From NCBI RefSeq assembly GCF_000524195.1, contig NW_020170424.1, forward strand, positions 183,134 to 247,133: DNA of 64,000 nt, written 5' to 3'. Made by a program: the position numbers and the translations under genes. Shown piece after piece: positions 13,012-26,100 of the stretch. Within the stretch, counting starts at the first letter, position 1. The number at the start of each line of letters is the position of its first letter. A model generated the notes under the pieces. That model was given only the letters and a program-made list of their open reading frames with translations, made no database searches and had not been told where the DNA came from. This stretch comes from Echinococcus granulosus. Its lineage: Eukaryota > Platyhelminthes > Cestoda > Cyclophyllidea > Taeniidae.

Positions 13012-13207
13012 TGTAGCGTCCCGAGACTCCCTGAAGACGAAAGAAGACACAATACTCGGGCAGAATATGTACTCAGTGCATAGAAGGTGTCTGGGCTATT
13101 GGCATGGCCCGAAAGGCCAGCCCACCCAGCGAGGTACAAGGGGGCTAATTCAAAGTACAAAAGTGGCGCCTCACCAGAACCGAGGGACAAACCACTATTG
13201 TATTACA
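13012..13207 (-). repeat. Putative long terminal repeat, 196 bp
   Basis: On the minus strand it begins TGTAATACAATAGTGG and ends GGGACGCTACA, so it has the TG...CA termini usual for LTRs. The same terminus borders both assembly gaps, at 12556 and 34721. A degenerate form (TGCATCGTCCCGAG) is at 58541-58554. Confidence 0.5.
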
Positions 13208-13317
13208 ATACTACGAGTGGACTGAGTAATTCAACAATCTGAGAATGGAAAACAGCAAATGGACATTTAATTCTTTTTCAAAAAAAATTCTAAAGCTGTG
13301 CAATAGCTTTAAACTTA

Positions 13318-15330
13318 AACACCTATTGACAACTTGTTGCAGAGTACAACCGGCACCTTTGAACTGATAAGAAAACAGCGCTACAAAAATGAAACACCGA
13401 TTAAAAGCATCTTTGCATCACAATCAAAGCCAACGCTCTAAAATTCACTACAAATAAAGTAAAACACCATATAATTGAGTAAAACAAAATTATTTAGATT
13501 TTTCCAACTGTCTCCAGGGAGATAAGCGACTTTTTGTGATTGGCGATGATGTTTGTAATTTTAAATGAAGTGATATCAAAATCACGATGGTGTCAGCAAT
13601 ACAACGAATCTGCACAAACAAAATTATTCGAAGTAGATCACAAATTATCTTTTTAATTCTGTAAGGGAATGCAATTAGGACACAGGGCGTTTATCACATT
13701 CAGTGAATTTAATTCCGCAAGCAGAAATTTAAATGGCAAGTATATCAGGCATCTGAAAGATAAATGCAAATGGTGACGGTTAATTTTTGGTGAATAGAAT
13801 AGGACGATGTGGAGCACTTATACGGTGCTGCTTATATGCAGAGGAAATTAAGTAGTGCCTCTCCACAGTCCCATCAAGACCACATCCATAATACACAATG
13901 AACAATTTCATTGCTTCTCGGCCCAAAACACCTTCATATAGAGAATAAGCGTTAATACTGGGTAGTATGTTCGCATCAAATAGCTGTTTTATATGTAGTA
14001 AGGTTTTACATAGGCAATGCAAGATCCACTCCTGATTAACTGCTGCTTTCAGCAATCAGTACTGCTTTGATGTCCCTATATTTTCATTCACGTTAGTTTT
14101 TGGTTAGGAGAGGGTAATCTGTCAGTTCACTAATAATATTGTTTTTTCTAGTACTTTGGCTTTCAAAATATTTATGCAGACTTCCTTTGCCAGAAAGTGT
14201 GCCCAGATACGTAATAGCTTGGTCAAAAGACTTGGTGTGGTGTCAACCATACCTCGTTGTTATAACTTATGGCGACCTGTAAAAAGTTATGATATATCAA
14301 AATTTTGGTATGTGATCGTGATAGCCTCCTGTAACATTTGTTTGCCTCATAAATAAGTGATACCGACCACCTATTTATGCGCAGAGCCAAAATAAGTAGA
14401 AGCATTCCACAGCAAAACATGACAACTTTCAAAACCCACAAGGAGATTTTTAACATTCTTTGCGTAAAAACGTTTTGTTTGCAGAAGAGACTTAAGAACA
14501 AACTTCTTCTAAGCAATCGCTATAAAGTAGAAAGACAAAGCACTGCCTAAGAGGGCATTAGGAATGAGCAGTCTGTTGGAAGGACCTGAAAGATGAATAC
14601 ATCCAGTTGGGAGGATCCATCTATTCTTTAGGATAAATAACTAAAAGTTGCTGCTGATATTATAAAATTTTAGAATGGACGTATAATATATTAAGAGACA
14701 AGTGGGAAGTGCTAGGTGGATCACTTCCATTTACATACACTGACTTTAGGTAAAAGATTAAATCCTGGAAGGCATTCAATTTGCAATTTGACATTCTTCG
14801 AAGAAAAGGATTATAAACACAGCCCATAAGTCTAAGCGACAAAAAACACTTCTACCCTAAAATACTTTGCCTGCGCGTGTTAGCTGAACTTTGGAGGGGA
14901 TTTTCTTCATAATAAAAGTCACTTGGTAGAGGGCACAACACACATGACATGCGTAGCAAATTGTTGACCCTCGAGGCGTCTCGTCTGGCGAAGAAGATGA
15001 GATAATGGCTTCTACCACAACTTCTCCTTCCCACTTGATGGACACGCAAGAGGTGATAATGCTACTATTGAATTATTTGGGCTAATAAAAGTGTTGAGTC
15101 CGCCAGCATGAAAAGTAGAAGTCAAACTTAAACGAATGCTTTTACCCTAAAATGTTGAATTGCCACAATCAAATCGCTAAACACGAACAACTTTTGATGA
15201 ATCCGTATTTCTATCGCCTTATGCAACACCTTTTAAGGCTTTACATGTAATCAGATAAAACAGTTCTAGCGCTTTTTGACCGAAATTAAGTAGTTTTATA
15301 CTGCTGATGACCTGGATATACAGCAAATTG
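13318..15330 (+). repeat. Interspersed repeat family R1, copy B
   Basis: Direct partner of 1-2340 and likely a near-complete copy. Its left end is just past the LTR element. The internal duplication is visible here too: GCAGAGGAAATTAAGTAGTG near 13839 against GCAGAGCCAAAATAAGTAGA near 14380, about 540 bp apart. Open frames are short and broken. Confidence 0.75.
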
Positions 15331-16289
15331 GCTTTTTCAGCAAACTGTTTACGTAATGCTAGTTGGAAATAAAAGGAAATAATTAAGAACACATAAGAAT
15401 TGCAGTACAGAGAGACTTGTTTTGTATCTGCCTAATAATGCACAAAAAACGCACCACTTATTTTAGATCTTAAAGAAAGGGGTTCTAGGAAAATCCTTTA
15501 CTAAATTAAACTGCGAATCGCATGAGGCAGTTTTAATAACTCATATTTTTTTAAAAATTATAAGGGGATGCTGTGTTATTGAGCTTGTTTTAATGCTTTC
15601 TAGACATGACTTTTTGAATTTGTCGTCCCTTTTTACTACGTCTTCTTGTTCCAGAACTCTCAACTGGTCTAAATTTATCATTATTCAATCTGATGTCATT
15701 TTATTCTCTTGATTGTACTTTTAGTTCATCAATGCCAGGCGATTGATGTGTCATTTGTCCGACAGGCTGAGGTGATGTATGTGCTTAGTGGGAATACAAA
15801 CTGCTGATTAAAGGTGGTCTTCTCATGGCTTGGCCTTCAAAAAGTGATTCCGACTTTTCTACCCCTTACGAGATGCCGAGCAGTTTATGTTAAAAACTTT
15901 GCCACCCGAAGCTATCTAGAAACGCTTGATTTAACTGCTGTTGAAATATGACAATGAATGTTGGGTATATGAATAAATCTCGCATGTTCGTCCTATTCTG
16001 GCTCTCTACCATCCAATTTACAGGCATTCTACAATAATTGTTTCTCCATCATTTACCAAATTTTTGGTTTCTTAGCTTTCTGACGTTAGGTCAGATGCGC
16101 ACCACTTTAGGCAAAATCTAGTTAGAATGGCCATCTACCTAACAATCAGGGAGCAATCATAATCTCATAATCGCTTTTAGACCCTAAATTGAGAGCCAAT
16201 ATGCATTGAAATCACCCTTCATTTATGGTAAAGCATCTCCAGCTTTCAGGCTGTTTTATTTCCAGTGATTAAAAAAAATTTACCCCTTG
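15331..16289. other. No recognised gene or repeat
   Basis: No long frame, splice-supported exon or repeat partner was noticed. Confidence 0.4.
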
Positions 16290-17045
16290 ACAGCTGCCTG
16301 CTATAAACAAGGACCTGCATGATTGAATTGTGGTGTGGATAGGGAGTGAATGGTTCGGAGTAAAAACATTGCTGTTTGTTCACATAACTCTGGAATACAA
16401 AGCTGTCCCACAACGAAAGTGAGTAATTTAACTGCCTTTAATGTAAAACATTTCCCAATGTACGTAGGATCACAGAAATGGCACTTTAATATTCCTTTGA
16501 GCCTATTTTCACCTGCTGAGACTCGCTTAGTCATTTTACATTGCTTACTAACTGTGTCCCATCATAGTTATTTGCAAGAAGGCTTTCTCGACAGACAGTA
16601 ACACCTAATGCTGCGTTGACAGTAAAGCATAGTCCTTCTGACTATGCTGCATCTATCTTTGTAGAGCACACTATCCGAATCAGGTAGCCTAATCTAAACC
16701 ATAATTAGGAGTGCGTTATTCTGCTGCCCTCACAACGCACATTCGCCTTATGTTATTCAACTAATTCGAGGAGAAGCTCCTTCAGTTGTGTAATCGATTT
16801 AGCAGTCTCTATGCAGAAGATCCACAGTCGTATTCAACAGAATCAAGTCACATTTTATAATGCCAAGGGTCAGTTTAACGTAAGAGGACAGCGGAGAAGA
16901 GCACAATAAGAAAATTCAGCCCAATAGGCTGACGTCTGTCTATGCTTGACAATTCACGCATTTGACATCAAGGCATTGGGGTGAGGCACACTAACACTTG
17001 AGGTTAGAATCCTTTGAGGGCTTCACACATATGTGACACCCCGAA
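16290..17045 (+). repeat. Interspersed repeat family R5, copy A
   Basis: Aligns along its whole length to 28290-29030 in the same orientation. Shared landmarks are TGTTCACATAACT against TGTCCACATAACT, TCGACAGACAGTAACACC against TTGACAGACAGTGACACA, and GTCTATGCTTGACAATTCAC against GTCAATGCTTGACAATTCAT. Copy A ends at a near-palindrome, CACACATATGTGAC, which copy B has lost. No conserved open frame was found. Confidence 0.75.
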
Positions 17046-19791
17046 ATCCTTCTCGATGGGTGCTTAATTACCTTCTGATAAGTGGCTTTACCAAACCCTC
17101 TGCTGTAAAAGGGAGTGATGAACATGATAACTTTGAAAAAGATGCATGATGTTGACAGTACACCTCACAAAAGGCAATCAGAATGAAGTGGTCCATTGCT
17201 CCCCGAAATAATCCGGTTACAGATGCGCTTCCGTGTCAAAAATATATTAACCAAATTAAAACACCATCCTTTCTTCACTTCTTTTTAAATAAAGGTCCAA
17301 TACTTGAGATATTTTTGCCTGTTTTTGCTTAATCTCATTGGATCCTGTCAGGCATTAATTGGTAATGGCTTCTCAGGGACTTTTTCGTTTGCCATGCACT
17401 TTGCATTACATAGGGAACATTTAAGTCAGAAGGCGACTTTAAATGTTACAGGCATGCGATAAAAACAAGGGCATTATTTGGGCGGGATCACATGCAGTAG
17501 TGGGTGGCAAGTGAACCGCATTAATCTTTCCTTGGCTGGTGTTCATGCCATTGACCAATGGCGACACCGATGATCGAGACCTCAAGGACAGTGCTATGAT
17601 TGGACGCACAGCCAGGAGTAGTAAGGCACTAGACGGGGTGGTTGAAGAACTCTAAGTCGATCTGCCACAAAACTCCACATGACGTGTTTCCGAAAGATAT
17701 AGAGAAAGTCACACGCCGTACAATTTGACGCGCTTCGCTCCAAGACACCTTTTTTCAGGAGGTCAAAAAATTTCACCACTGATGGCGAAGTTGTGCATGT
17801 TAACGTATACAACTTCAATCGCATTTATAAATCTTTTTTTTGCGAAAGATCTGACAAGGAGGTAATTAGGCTCTAGGATCATTGTACAAATGCAGTAGAG
17901 ACCTATAGTCACCAACAATCATCTCAAAAGGCCCAGTTTGACATAAACAATTTTTGCAAGTCTATGCGCTACTCAAGCAAATAGCAAGTTGTTTCTTCAT
18001 TTTTGGAAAAAATTACCCCCCTTATATTTGGTCAAGTGGCTAAATTGATGATAGCATTTTACTATGTTGATATCAAATGTCGAATTATAGTCACCTTTTT
18101 CCACCACCACAATTGCCAGTTGCGCCACTGTTACATCAAATCTCGTCTAGTTCAAACTTTAAAAGCAGTTAGACACTACAAACGTCTCGCACTATGTGCA
18201 GTCATGACAATAAAAGTGAGAAGGTTGGAGATGCAAGTACTGCAGTTCTTTTTTAACCCTTGATACCATTTTCCCTGCAATCCGCTTCAAACACAGGCTA
18301 TCTACCTCCAAAACATGGACTGCTTTTCAACCGCGACTCTTTTTATTGTTAAAAGAGCAATTTGAGATGTAACTTTTTCACCAAAATCCTGTGGAATAAA
18401 ACAATTAACCGGCTTTTGAAGGTCTTCGGTTTTGCACTAAACCCAGCGATTCGAGTCTGCTAAAGCATTGCTTCATTCTGCCACCTAATCTACTCCATTT
18501 TTCAACAAGGCCGAACCTTTGTCAGTGGGAGACTCAGACAACAACTGAACCCTGGTAGGAATCCACCCCCTTCCCTACCCCCCACCTCATTTCCTCAGTT
18601 ACCTCTAAATTTGGAATTATGGGCCTCTCTTGATTACAGAGCTTTGGAAGTAACTGTGGAAGCAAAAAATTGTCTTACTTGTACTAAGGGTGCAAGTTCC
18701 ACCTGGAATGGGCCAGACCGGTCACTACAGCCTTCACTTATCAGTTAGGGAAGGTGTTAACGGCCACGTTAAATGTGCTATTTCGACCCAAGCGTGAGAT
18801 GGCCTATCAGTGGCAATAATGGATCGACAGGTTGGAGGATACCTGCCATCTCCATGAAAGTTGCACAAAGCCATGAAAACACAGAAAAGAATGTCTGTTA
18901 CTATGTTGTTAAGCTGTAGACACAACTGGAAGGTCAAGTTTTCGAACTTAACGCATTATGGAGAATAAGAAGAGACATGTAGTATCACCAACATTCTCCA
19001 TTATCAAATAGACCAGTTTACTTTCCGTCTTTGACTTCCCATACCAGAATGTGTGGGTTGAACGAACTCGGAGAATGGGATTCAAACACGCCTGCCTCAC
19101 CAAAGAGAACGGAAAGTGGAAAATAAGAGAAGGGCGTTGTGGAAAGTCAGAGCGGATCGCAGACGTCGCCACATTACTCAACTTACCTGTTAAAATACTT
19201 CGCAGTCCCCTAGAGAATTTGGGAGACATGATGGTCCATCACTACCCTTCATACTCCCCTCACGACACTTTGAGTGGAAACAGACACTTACTGCACAGCT
19301 GTAGGTGACTTTGTTCCTTTTTCCACCTTTTTCGTTCATTTTGCTTTCTTGGTTTAAAACATTTCACACCCCTCCACTCCCAGCAATGTTGATACGGTGG
19401 CAATTCAACTCTTTCGCCTGATTGTGCTTCTTTCTCGCTCCCTCTGTGCTATCACGAATACACCAACTAAAATGAGCGCGGTTTCTTGTCTTTGGCTCCC
19501 ACATTCATGGTTCATCTGTGGCCTCGACTACGAGATTTTACAAGTCAGGTGTTGAATTCACTCGCTCCGCCAGGGCATCATTCAGTGGCGATGACTTTGA
19601 GTCGCACTCCACCTTCGTTGTCATTTGACAACCATCTGAGTGTGTCCTGACAGGGGATAGGCAATATCCACTGCCTATACAATATTCCTTCATTATCTGA
19701 CTTTCCATGATAAAATCTAGCTAGTTATATACATTTCTCTTAAAAGTATGGCCCTTTTCGAAAAAGTTCAGGTGCAAGGAAAAGTCTTTTA
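17046..19791. other. No recognised gene; scattered short ORFs
   Basis: The longest frames are 76-93 codons (17594-17824 minus, 18003-18263 plus, 18948-19308 on both strands). None carries a domain signature or flanking splice sites that could be defended. Part may be diverged repeat. Confidence 0.4.
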
Positions 19792-19918
19792 TCATGAATG
19801 GTTGTTCTCTCGACAGTAGCGCTTTATTGTCTCCTTATCACTGAAATGGCTGCTACTAAATTCACGAGCAAAATCGGCAGTAGGCTCTCCATCATCAACA
19901 CTAACGGACGCATAAACT
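19792..19918 (-). CDS. Candidate terminal exon, acidic/serine-rich, unidentified
   Basis: On the minus strand an acceptor with a pyrimidine-rich run (CTCTAGTTTTCTGCGTCAG) is followed by a frame open to a TGA at 19792-19794. The peptide includes VYASVSVDDGEPTADF and HFSDKETIKRYCRE, a polar, acidic composition more like coding sequence than the neighbouring frames. Entry phase would be 2. It could be an orphan exon of an unseen gene or a far 3-prime exon of the CEP97 homologue on the same strand, but the phase of that gene's last mapped exon does not join directly. No family is recognised and no poly(A) signal was found nearby. Confidence 0.25.
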
Positions 19919-20296
19919 CTGACGCAGAAAACTAGAGGTAAATGACTTCTCTTAACTATATTTGCTGAATGAAAAAGACGTATAAAAAACAGGATTTTGT
20001 GACCGGGACAGAAAGGAATAAACATTATGTGGTGAGTAGTTGGAGCATTCTACGGCGCCAAATAAAGGCTGAAAGGAGTGAGGCTGTCGGTGTGTTAAGA
20101 GGTGCTTAAAAACTACTCGATACGGACATAAGAATACCTTCGTCGGTAATCAAGGTTAAAGAAAGCCGGGGAATTAAAAAAGCCTAGTAGATAGTGGAGA
20201 GACAAACTTTCCGGACTAATGTAAATGGGGTGGTCTGGAGCCGAAAAACAGCGAAGAGAAGCAGGATGCTTCCAGATATTCAAACACTTCTGCCAG

Positions 20297-20596
20297 TGTT
20301 TACACGACCAACCGACACAAGTGGCAGTGGTGTATCAGAACAATCAACCATTTAGACTGTGCTACTCGACTCACGTCCGCACAGCTCCAGGCAGCAAAGG
20401 CTTCAACGCAAACTACCAGACATCTGCAAAAGAGGAGAAGGGAGTGGAATCACTTCTTGAAAGGCAAACCATGAAAAACTACCTCCGATTAGCAGTTTGT
20501 ATTCTCACCAATCACATACATCACCTCGGCCTGTACACACAACTGATACATCAATCGCCTGATGTTGATGGATTGACAGCACACTTAAGTGGATGA
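20297..20596 (+). CDS. Candidate exon with CUB-domain-like end
   Basis: An acceptor (ACACTTCTGCCAG) ends at 20296. The following frame starts CLHDQPTQVAVVYQNNQPF and contains GSKGFNANYQT, then runs open to a TGA at 20594. The pattern Cys, then a hydrophobic strand, then G-x-x-GF-x-A-x-Y is how CUB domains commonly end. The first two thirds of a CUB domain would lie on upstream exons. A possible fragment (ICGLDYEILQV, before a GT at about 19549) was seen but not phased. The tail of the frame after about 20470 looks less coding-like and may be intron. This is a weak family assignment based on a short motif. Confidence 0.3.
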   Translation, partial: CLHDQPTQVAVVYQNNQPFRLCYSTHVRTAPGSKGFNANYQTSAKEEKGVESLLERQTMKNYLRLAVCILTNHIHHLGLYTQLIHQSPDVDGLTAHLSG

Positions 20597-23152
20597 ATTG
20601 GCATCGGTTGGAAGAAGGATAGACTCAGAGGCCAGTTGACAGTTCTGAAACAAAAAGGCGGGATTAAAAAGCACAAACGATAAATACAAACAGCCTCCCC
20701 TGCACAATAGGGGTATAGCAGGCATTTATTTAGGTTTGATGGCATATTTCTTTCCCATCTTACAGGGGGGACTGAGACTTGTAAATACCGCCTTACGAGA
20801 ATCCAGGCGAAGCACTTTCACGTAAACTCGTCCAGGGGCTTATAAAAGACAGTGGTATTTTATGTGTATTATAAACCAGGCCCAAATTAGTGTCTCCGAA
20901 AGGACGCATTTTATGTGCTCGATTCTCTTTCAACTCACTTAAAAAATCTCCGCTTGAGCGAACCTTATGGATGCGGCTCGTAGTAGTCCATCGTATGAAC
21001 CTGCTTCAACTCGGTTTTAAGGTTACAGAAAGTTTTTCTTCGATTGTTCGCCAAGTATTAGGAGGTGTGGTATAGGATGTCAGAATAACCAAATAGTCAC
21101 AGATTTTTATTAGGTGAAGGCTGTCCTGCTTTTCAAACAGAGGAACTGAATGCTGTTGGTGGTTGGAGTAGTTGGAGAGTGGCACACAAGCGGTTGACAT
21201 GTTCACTAAGCAGGTGAGGAAAGTTGTAGTGAAGGCCATCATCTGGCATCAGATGGCAGATAAAAAGCTTCAAAAGTCGTCTTTTTTTGCTCTTGTAGTA
21301 TGGCCTGCAGTAAGTGGATAGTCCATGGGAACAATGGATTCCGCAGTGTTCCGCACAAAACAGATGGAGTATACTGGGGTTGAAGTTGAAATGTAAAAGT
21401 CATTTTGCAGCATAAGCCAGTCAGTAGCTAGGTATCCAATCGCCAGAGCGTGGCAAATTGGTAATCTTCCCAGCTTCTATCTTCCGTCCAATGTCAGTGG
21501 ATGTGAGTTAAACCAATTTACTCGACTTCCATAATGACTTCTCACTTGCCTCTGCAAACTGCTCGTACGTCAATCTAGAGCTACTCTACCATCAGCAGCA
21601 ACTTTTATTTCTTTATTATAAAACTGCAGCGGTTTGCCTAAACTGGATGCCTCCGCCTTGCAGACTTACCATCTGACCGTTTGCGCAGTCAATTTAAATC
21701 TCCTCTGGGCGGTGTGATAGCCTTCTACCATAAAGCGAAGGCTTTACTAAACACTTAACTGGATGCTCTGATAGCTGGTGCAGAAGGCTACAAAGATCAT
21801 CATTCCGGTATACTAACGTGACACTACAGTTTTAACCACGAAATGCTATAATCTTCTCCTTTGTATTATACGGGTGGACTTAGTGGTGCTGTGAGGGTAT
21901 ACTACTGAATTTAACTCAGCATATAAGTAGGCAAATTAACGCCCATTTCATTGTAGAGGTGCAAAAGTCTGATCGACTGTACGGTACAAGTGCTCCGTAT
22001 CACCCCGTCCCATCCACCAATGTTTCGAACAGCACTTAAAATGATACAAAAACGGTCATCAGTTGGAATTATCTTTATATCGGAAAACTAAGTAAATTAG
22101 TTTGACTAACTTTATAAGCCTTTTTACTCGAACTTATCGTAAGCAAGATTCCGACAAATCTTAGCCTTTCGGGGTAGTAGTGGAGGTACGAAACCATGCA
22201 TTATTAAACGTTACCATCCAACGTCACATATACGAGACATGTGTTCTTTATCCTTTTTAGATTACTGGTTACACCGATTCACGAGTTCCAAGTAGGAGGG
22301 TAAAGTTTAAAACAGAAACACATATTTAGGATATTCTTTGCCCGGGAAGAATTAAGCAGTCGTTTACTGTTTTGCCGAGAAAGCTGAACTAGTTAATGCT
22401 ATTGTACAAGTGTTGATGGCATATGCAAAGATGCAAACATCTGGGTGAACTGTAGGGGTCAGCTTTACCACAAAGTCCTAACAACGTACATGTTGTGACC
22501 TCTGAATTGCACTTGGACTAAACCGTTGTGAAAATCAAATCAAAGACAGTGGAACATCTCCAAGGTTTCTCACAACTCAAAAGAGTACTCCAATGAACTT
22601 TAGGGCTAATTAATTGGCAGTTCATACTTACCTTTTTGTGACATTGATGCCAAGGTCTTTATACAAATGCCTCCATGTTAAAGTGAGCCTGAGTATTAAC
22701 CACTAAATGGAGACAAATTTTCTCCATAGAAAGTGCCAAAAGTTAACCACCAGAAAACTGTATCACAGAATAAGTTCATCTTATGGTTGGGTCACATAAA
22801 CTACATCGGCTGACAAAAGTAACAGGCGTCCAAATATGGCTTTATTTAAACTGATTCACTAATACTAATTACTGCTCAAAAAGAGGTTGTCTTTCTGACA
22901 ATCCCAAGTTCTATCGCGGAGAGGAGGTGAAATACAGACGCAATTGTTTGGATTCTCGTGAGTGAACAATTGCGACTATAGAAAGTCGCCCAGGCCGAAT
23001 GGATGATGCTTACCAAAAGACCAGACCTGACTCTCCCACTTGATGCCTGAGGTTCTAAGGCTGCGTTTTAGCAGCTGACTCTGGACCACTCAAAGACATT
23101 CATCAAATAAAATTATTGTGCGTTGATTCTATTTTGGGTTGAAATCAGTTTT
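20597..23152. other. No recognised gene between the CUB-like exon and the CEP97 homologue
   Basis: Short frames only. On the minus strand a possible exon with an acceptor near 23070 and a GTAAGC donor near 23010 could extend the CEP97 homologue, but its frame is ambiguous. Nothing else was supported. Confidence 0.4.
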
Positions 23153-26100
23153 CTACTTATTTTCACCTTCAGTATTAATTTTTTTCATAGACAAAATGCT
23201 CATCTTTACATTTCCCAGGTATGTAGACAAGGTGCCAAAACCCATTGGGGTGGAGGTGCGCGAGCGACGCGTGTCAAGACTGTCAGTGGAGATGTTGGCT
23301 GTTAAGAGAGTGCCGTTCATGTCCGAAGATGAGGCCCTCGGCTCTGGAAAATCTTCAACCTCATCACCGCCATCATCTGAGTCGTCGGTAGGACTCCTGT
23401 TCATAAAAAGAAAAAACTTACAATCACATATGATTTGAAGTTGATTGGTTATCAAGTGGTCAGTGGTAATGGAACCTTAAAGAACGGCCGAGGCTGAACA
23501 TAAGAGCATTTTTTAAAACACTCAAAATCATTTACATAACAGGTAAATTCTTCACTGATGCATGTTGGTAAGACCTTGAATACTAATATTTTCAGAAGCT
23601 AACACAGCTTTGATGTAGTGATACTTAAACCGGGTGGAATTTCATCTCCCTGCAGATATTGTTAACGAGTGTCTAAAGCACCAGTCAAATAATCAAGAAG
23701 CATAATTTTTTCGTTGTTAAAGAAAGTAATAATAAGTACGCAAATGGTTGAATAAAGCACCCATATCCACAAATAACTTTTATTTGGCAGTAGGTAAGTT
23801 GGATCGTCTGCTAACAATCTGGCTGACTTGCTCCAACAAACATATCATTGATCATCCCCCATCAAGTCTCCCATTTCTCATCCTACATTTCCATGTCACC
23901 TATAAGTTGGTTCCCAGAAAACTTTGCCTGACTTTTAATATGTGTTCGGCTCACTGCAAATACAATTGCCCACTGGGAATTGTATGCTCTCTGAGTTCTT
24001 AAGCCAGTTATTATCGCGTCATACGTCTACTTGACACAACCGGAAAGTTTGGTGGTAAGGCGAATCCTTAAACAAAAGCAGTCAAGAGAAGGAAGCTGCT
24101 AAAAAGAGTGTTAGTGTCAAACGATAACTGAATGCAGGATTCCGTGCCCAATTCCACGGCTAAATTCATCTGTAAGGGTACTTCATACCATATATTAGGA
24201 TAAAGGAGTAATGCGTTGCATCACCTCATCTTCCTCAACCATTTAAAGTACTTTTTGCTGCCCTTGGCATTCGATGATCAAGTGCTAACTGAAAGAATTA
24301 CTTGGAGACATGAATGATGCAAAAACAGTGGTGGAAAGGACTAGGTTTCCCCTGGAGCTTCTGCAGACGAAACGCTGCACAAAAATGGAGTTATCTTTAA
24401 GTTGGTGTCAAGGTGGCAAATAATTGTCTTTTAATATTGAACAAATCAATGAGTAACTGTAACTACTATAAATCAACATGAACTTATTTAGCCGAATTCA
24501 AAGTCTCTCTTTCCAGAAAGCGATCAAAGAATCGGTGCCTGTTTACTTTGTGAGCAACCAGATCAATTAAAACAGGACTAAATGCCGAGCTCTGATAGGC
24601 TCAGTTGAGGCACAACAACAGCTCCTTCTCCGACGCGGTCTTATCAAATTATTTCTAGCAACGTGACCCTAAAACAACAAGAGCATACATAAAAAACTAT
24701 AGTGAAATCAATCGCATTAAAACTTCAAATTTTAAGCTCTATTGTGGTTTAAAATTCTATCTCCAACATTTGTAATGAAAGTAAGCGAACTAAAGCTTTA
24801 AATTTTGCACTCTCGCTCGCAGACTTAAACGGAGACATGCATCATTTAAGCAAACTGACATACTTTTTGGAGCCAAATCACCAATTCGTAGGATGCAATC
24901 TGCTCCAATTTTATTTTCCACGGCAAACGTGGTCAAAATTAGACCCCATAATAAAGTGGAGCGAACAAAGTACTGCAACTTATACCTAAATCTCAACAGT
25001 TATCAGAAGTGCTCAAGGGTAGCATCAAGGTGGACGCTGAAGTAAGAAAACAGAGACGCGGTACAAGAATGGCATCTCCCTTAAATGCTTTTCAGTCCGC
25101 CTGCTTCTACTCTCAATGACGGCAGTAGCCCAGCTATCTATCACCACAAAAATTAGTCGAGTCGACGTATTTTACTGGTAACTCTAAGGCAAAAATAATG
25201 AGATTAAACGTTGGAGTACATTAATTAAGAAAAAAATTAATGCCTGTTTGAAACCATATATCCGTGTGCACATAGGGAAAGCTACGCACGCAACAACTTA
25301 AAGTGGCCACAATCCCAAAAAGCCGCCCGCCGCATGTGAGGTAAATTTGCAATAAAAAAGCGTCAACTTTCTATCACAATACCACATCGAGGTTGCAATA
25401 CTTTGACCGTTTTTTCGGCTCTCCGTTTTGGTTTCGAGGGCAATGAAGGCTCTGCCTCTGGGCTTCTGCTGGGTGGCGTGAACTTCGGGTCACAGCGATA
25501 GACCTTAGCCCATCTGTACGCCAGCAATGCACATTCTGCCCCAGTATTACGTACCCTTTCGTCCTCAGGGAAGTCTTGGGGCGCTACCAAGTTGCCTTAA
25601 TGAGCATTAACCAGCAGTAGTTTATGAATGAAATTTAAGACATGGACTGAATTCGCATTATGAGCACGTGATGCATCCCTCCACTGATGAAATATAAATT
25701 CTCATTTCAACAAAGTCCTTACCACTGTGCCGCTAACTATTTCTGTATTGGGCTCAATTCCTTTGTTCACTATATCCGGTTTTTGCTTACAATATTGTTA
25801 GACACATAATTGCCGCGTAATGTAAATTACATGCAGATTAGTTTTAAAATCTAAACAGAGTACAGCATCTAATCCGCAGATGTTGCACTGCGTGGATAGT
25901 ATAAGGGAGGCAAGCAAGTAGCCGTAGGTAATTGCAGATAGACTCTTGATGAGTATCGGATTTGTTGGGGTAATCACTGCGACCATCTGTCATCCTCTCC
26001 ACATAAGACACAGACTCATGAAAGATTCCAGTTTCAGAATGCGTTTTGCCTTCAGCAGTCAAGAAAAAAATATAGCCCTAGACATCTGCGTTTCCCCCTG

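Larger units (their letters stand above)
12556..13207 (-). mobile_element. Probable LTR retroelement (Gypsy-like or TRIM), interrupted by an assembly gap
   Basis: The 14-mer TGTAGCGTCCCGAG occurs at 12556-12569, directly against the gap, and again at 13012-13025. On the minus strand it is the end of a terminal repeat, CTCGGGACGCTACA. Directly downstream of the 13012 copy on the minus strand comes TTGGTGGCAGCGGAAAGCG, which resembles the primer-binding-site leader of many metazoan Gypsy elements (recalled family knowledge, not tested). The element therefore reads on the minus strand, with one LTR at 13012-13207, 342 bases of interior, and the other LTR lost in the gap. The gap size is nominal, so a full coding interior could be missing. 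Flanking 5-mers do not match as a target-site duplication. Confidence 0.5.

Noticed and set aside
25363..25590. 75-codon minus-strand frame in the last CEP97 intron
   Set aside because: Part of it matches a repeat near 59.1 kb and no donor/acceptor pair joins it to the gene in phase.
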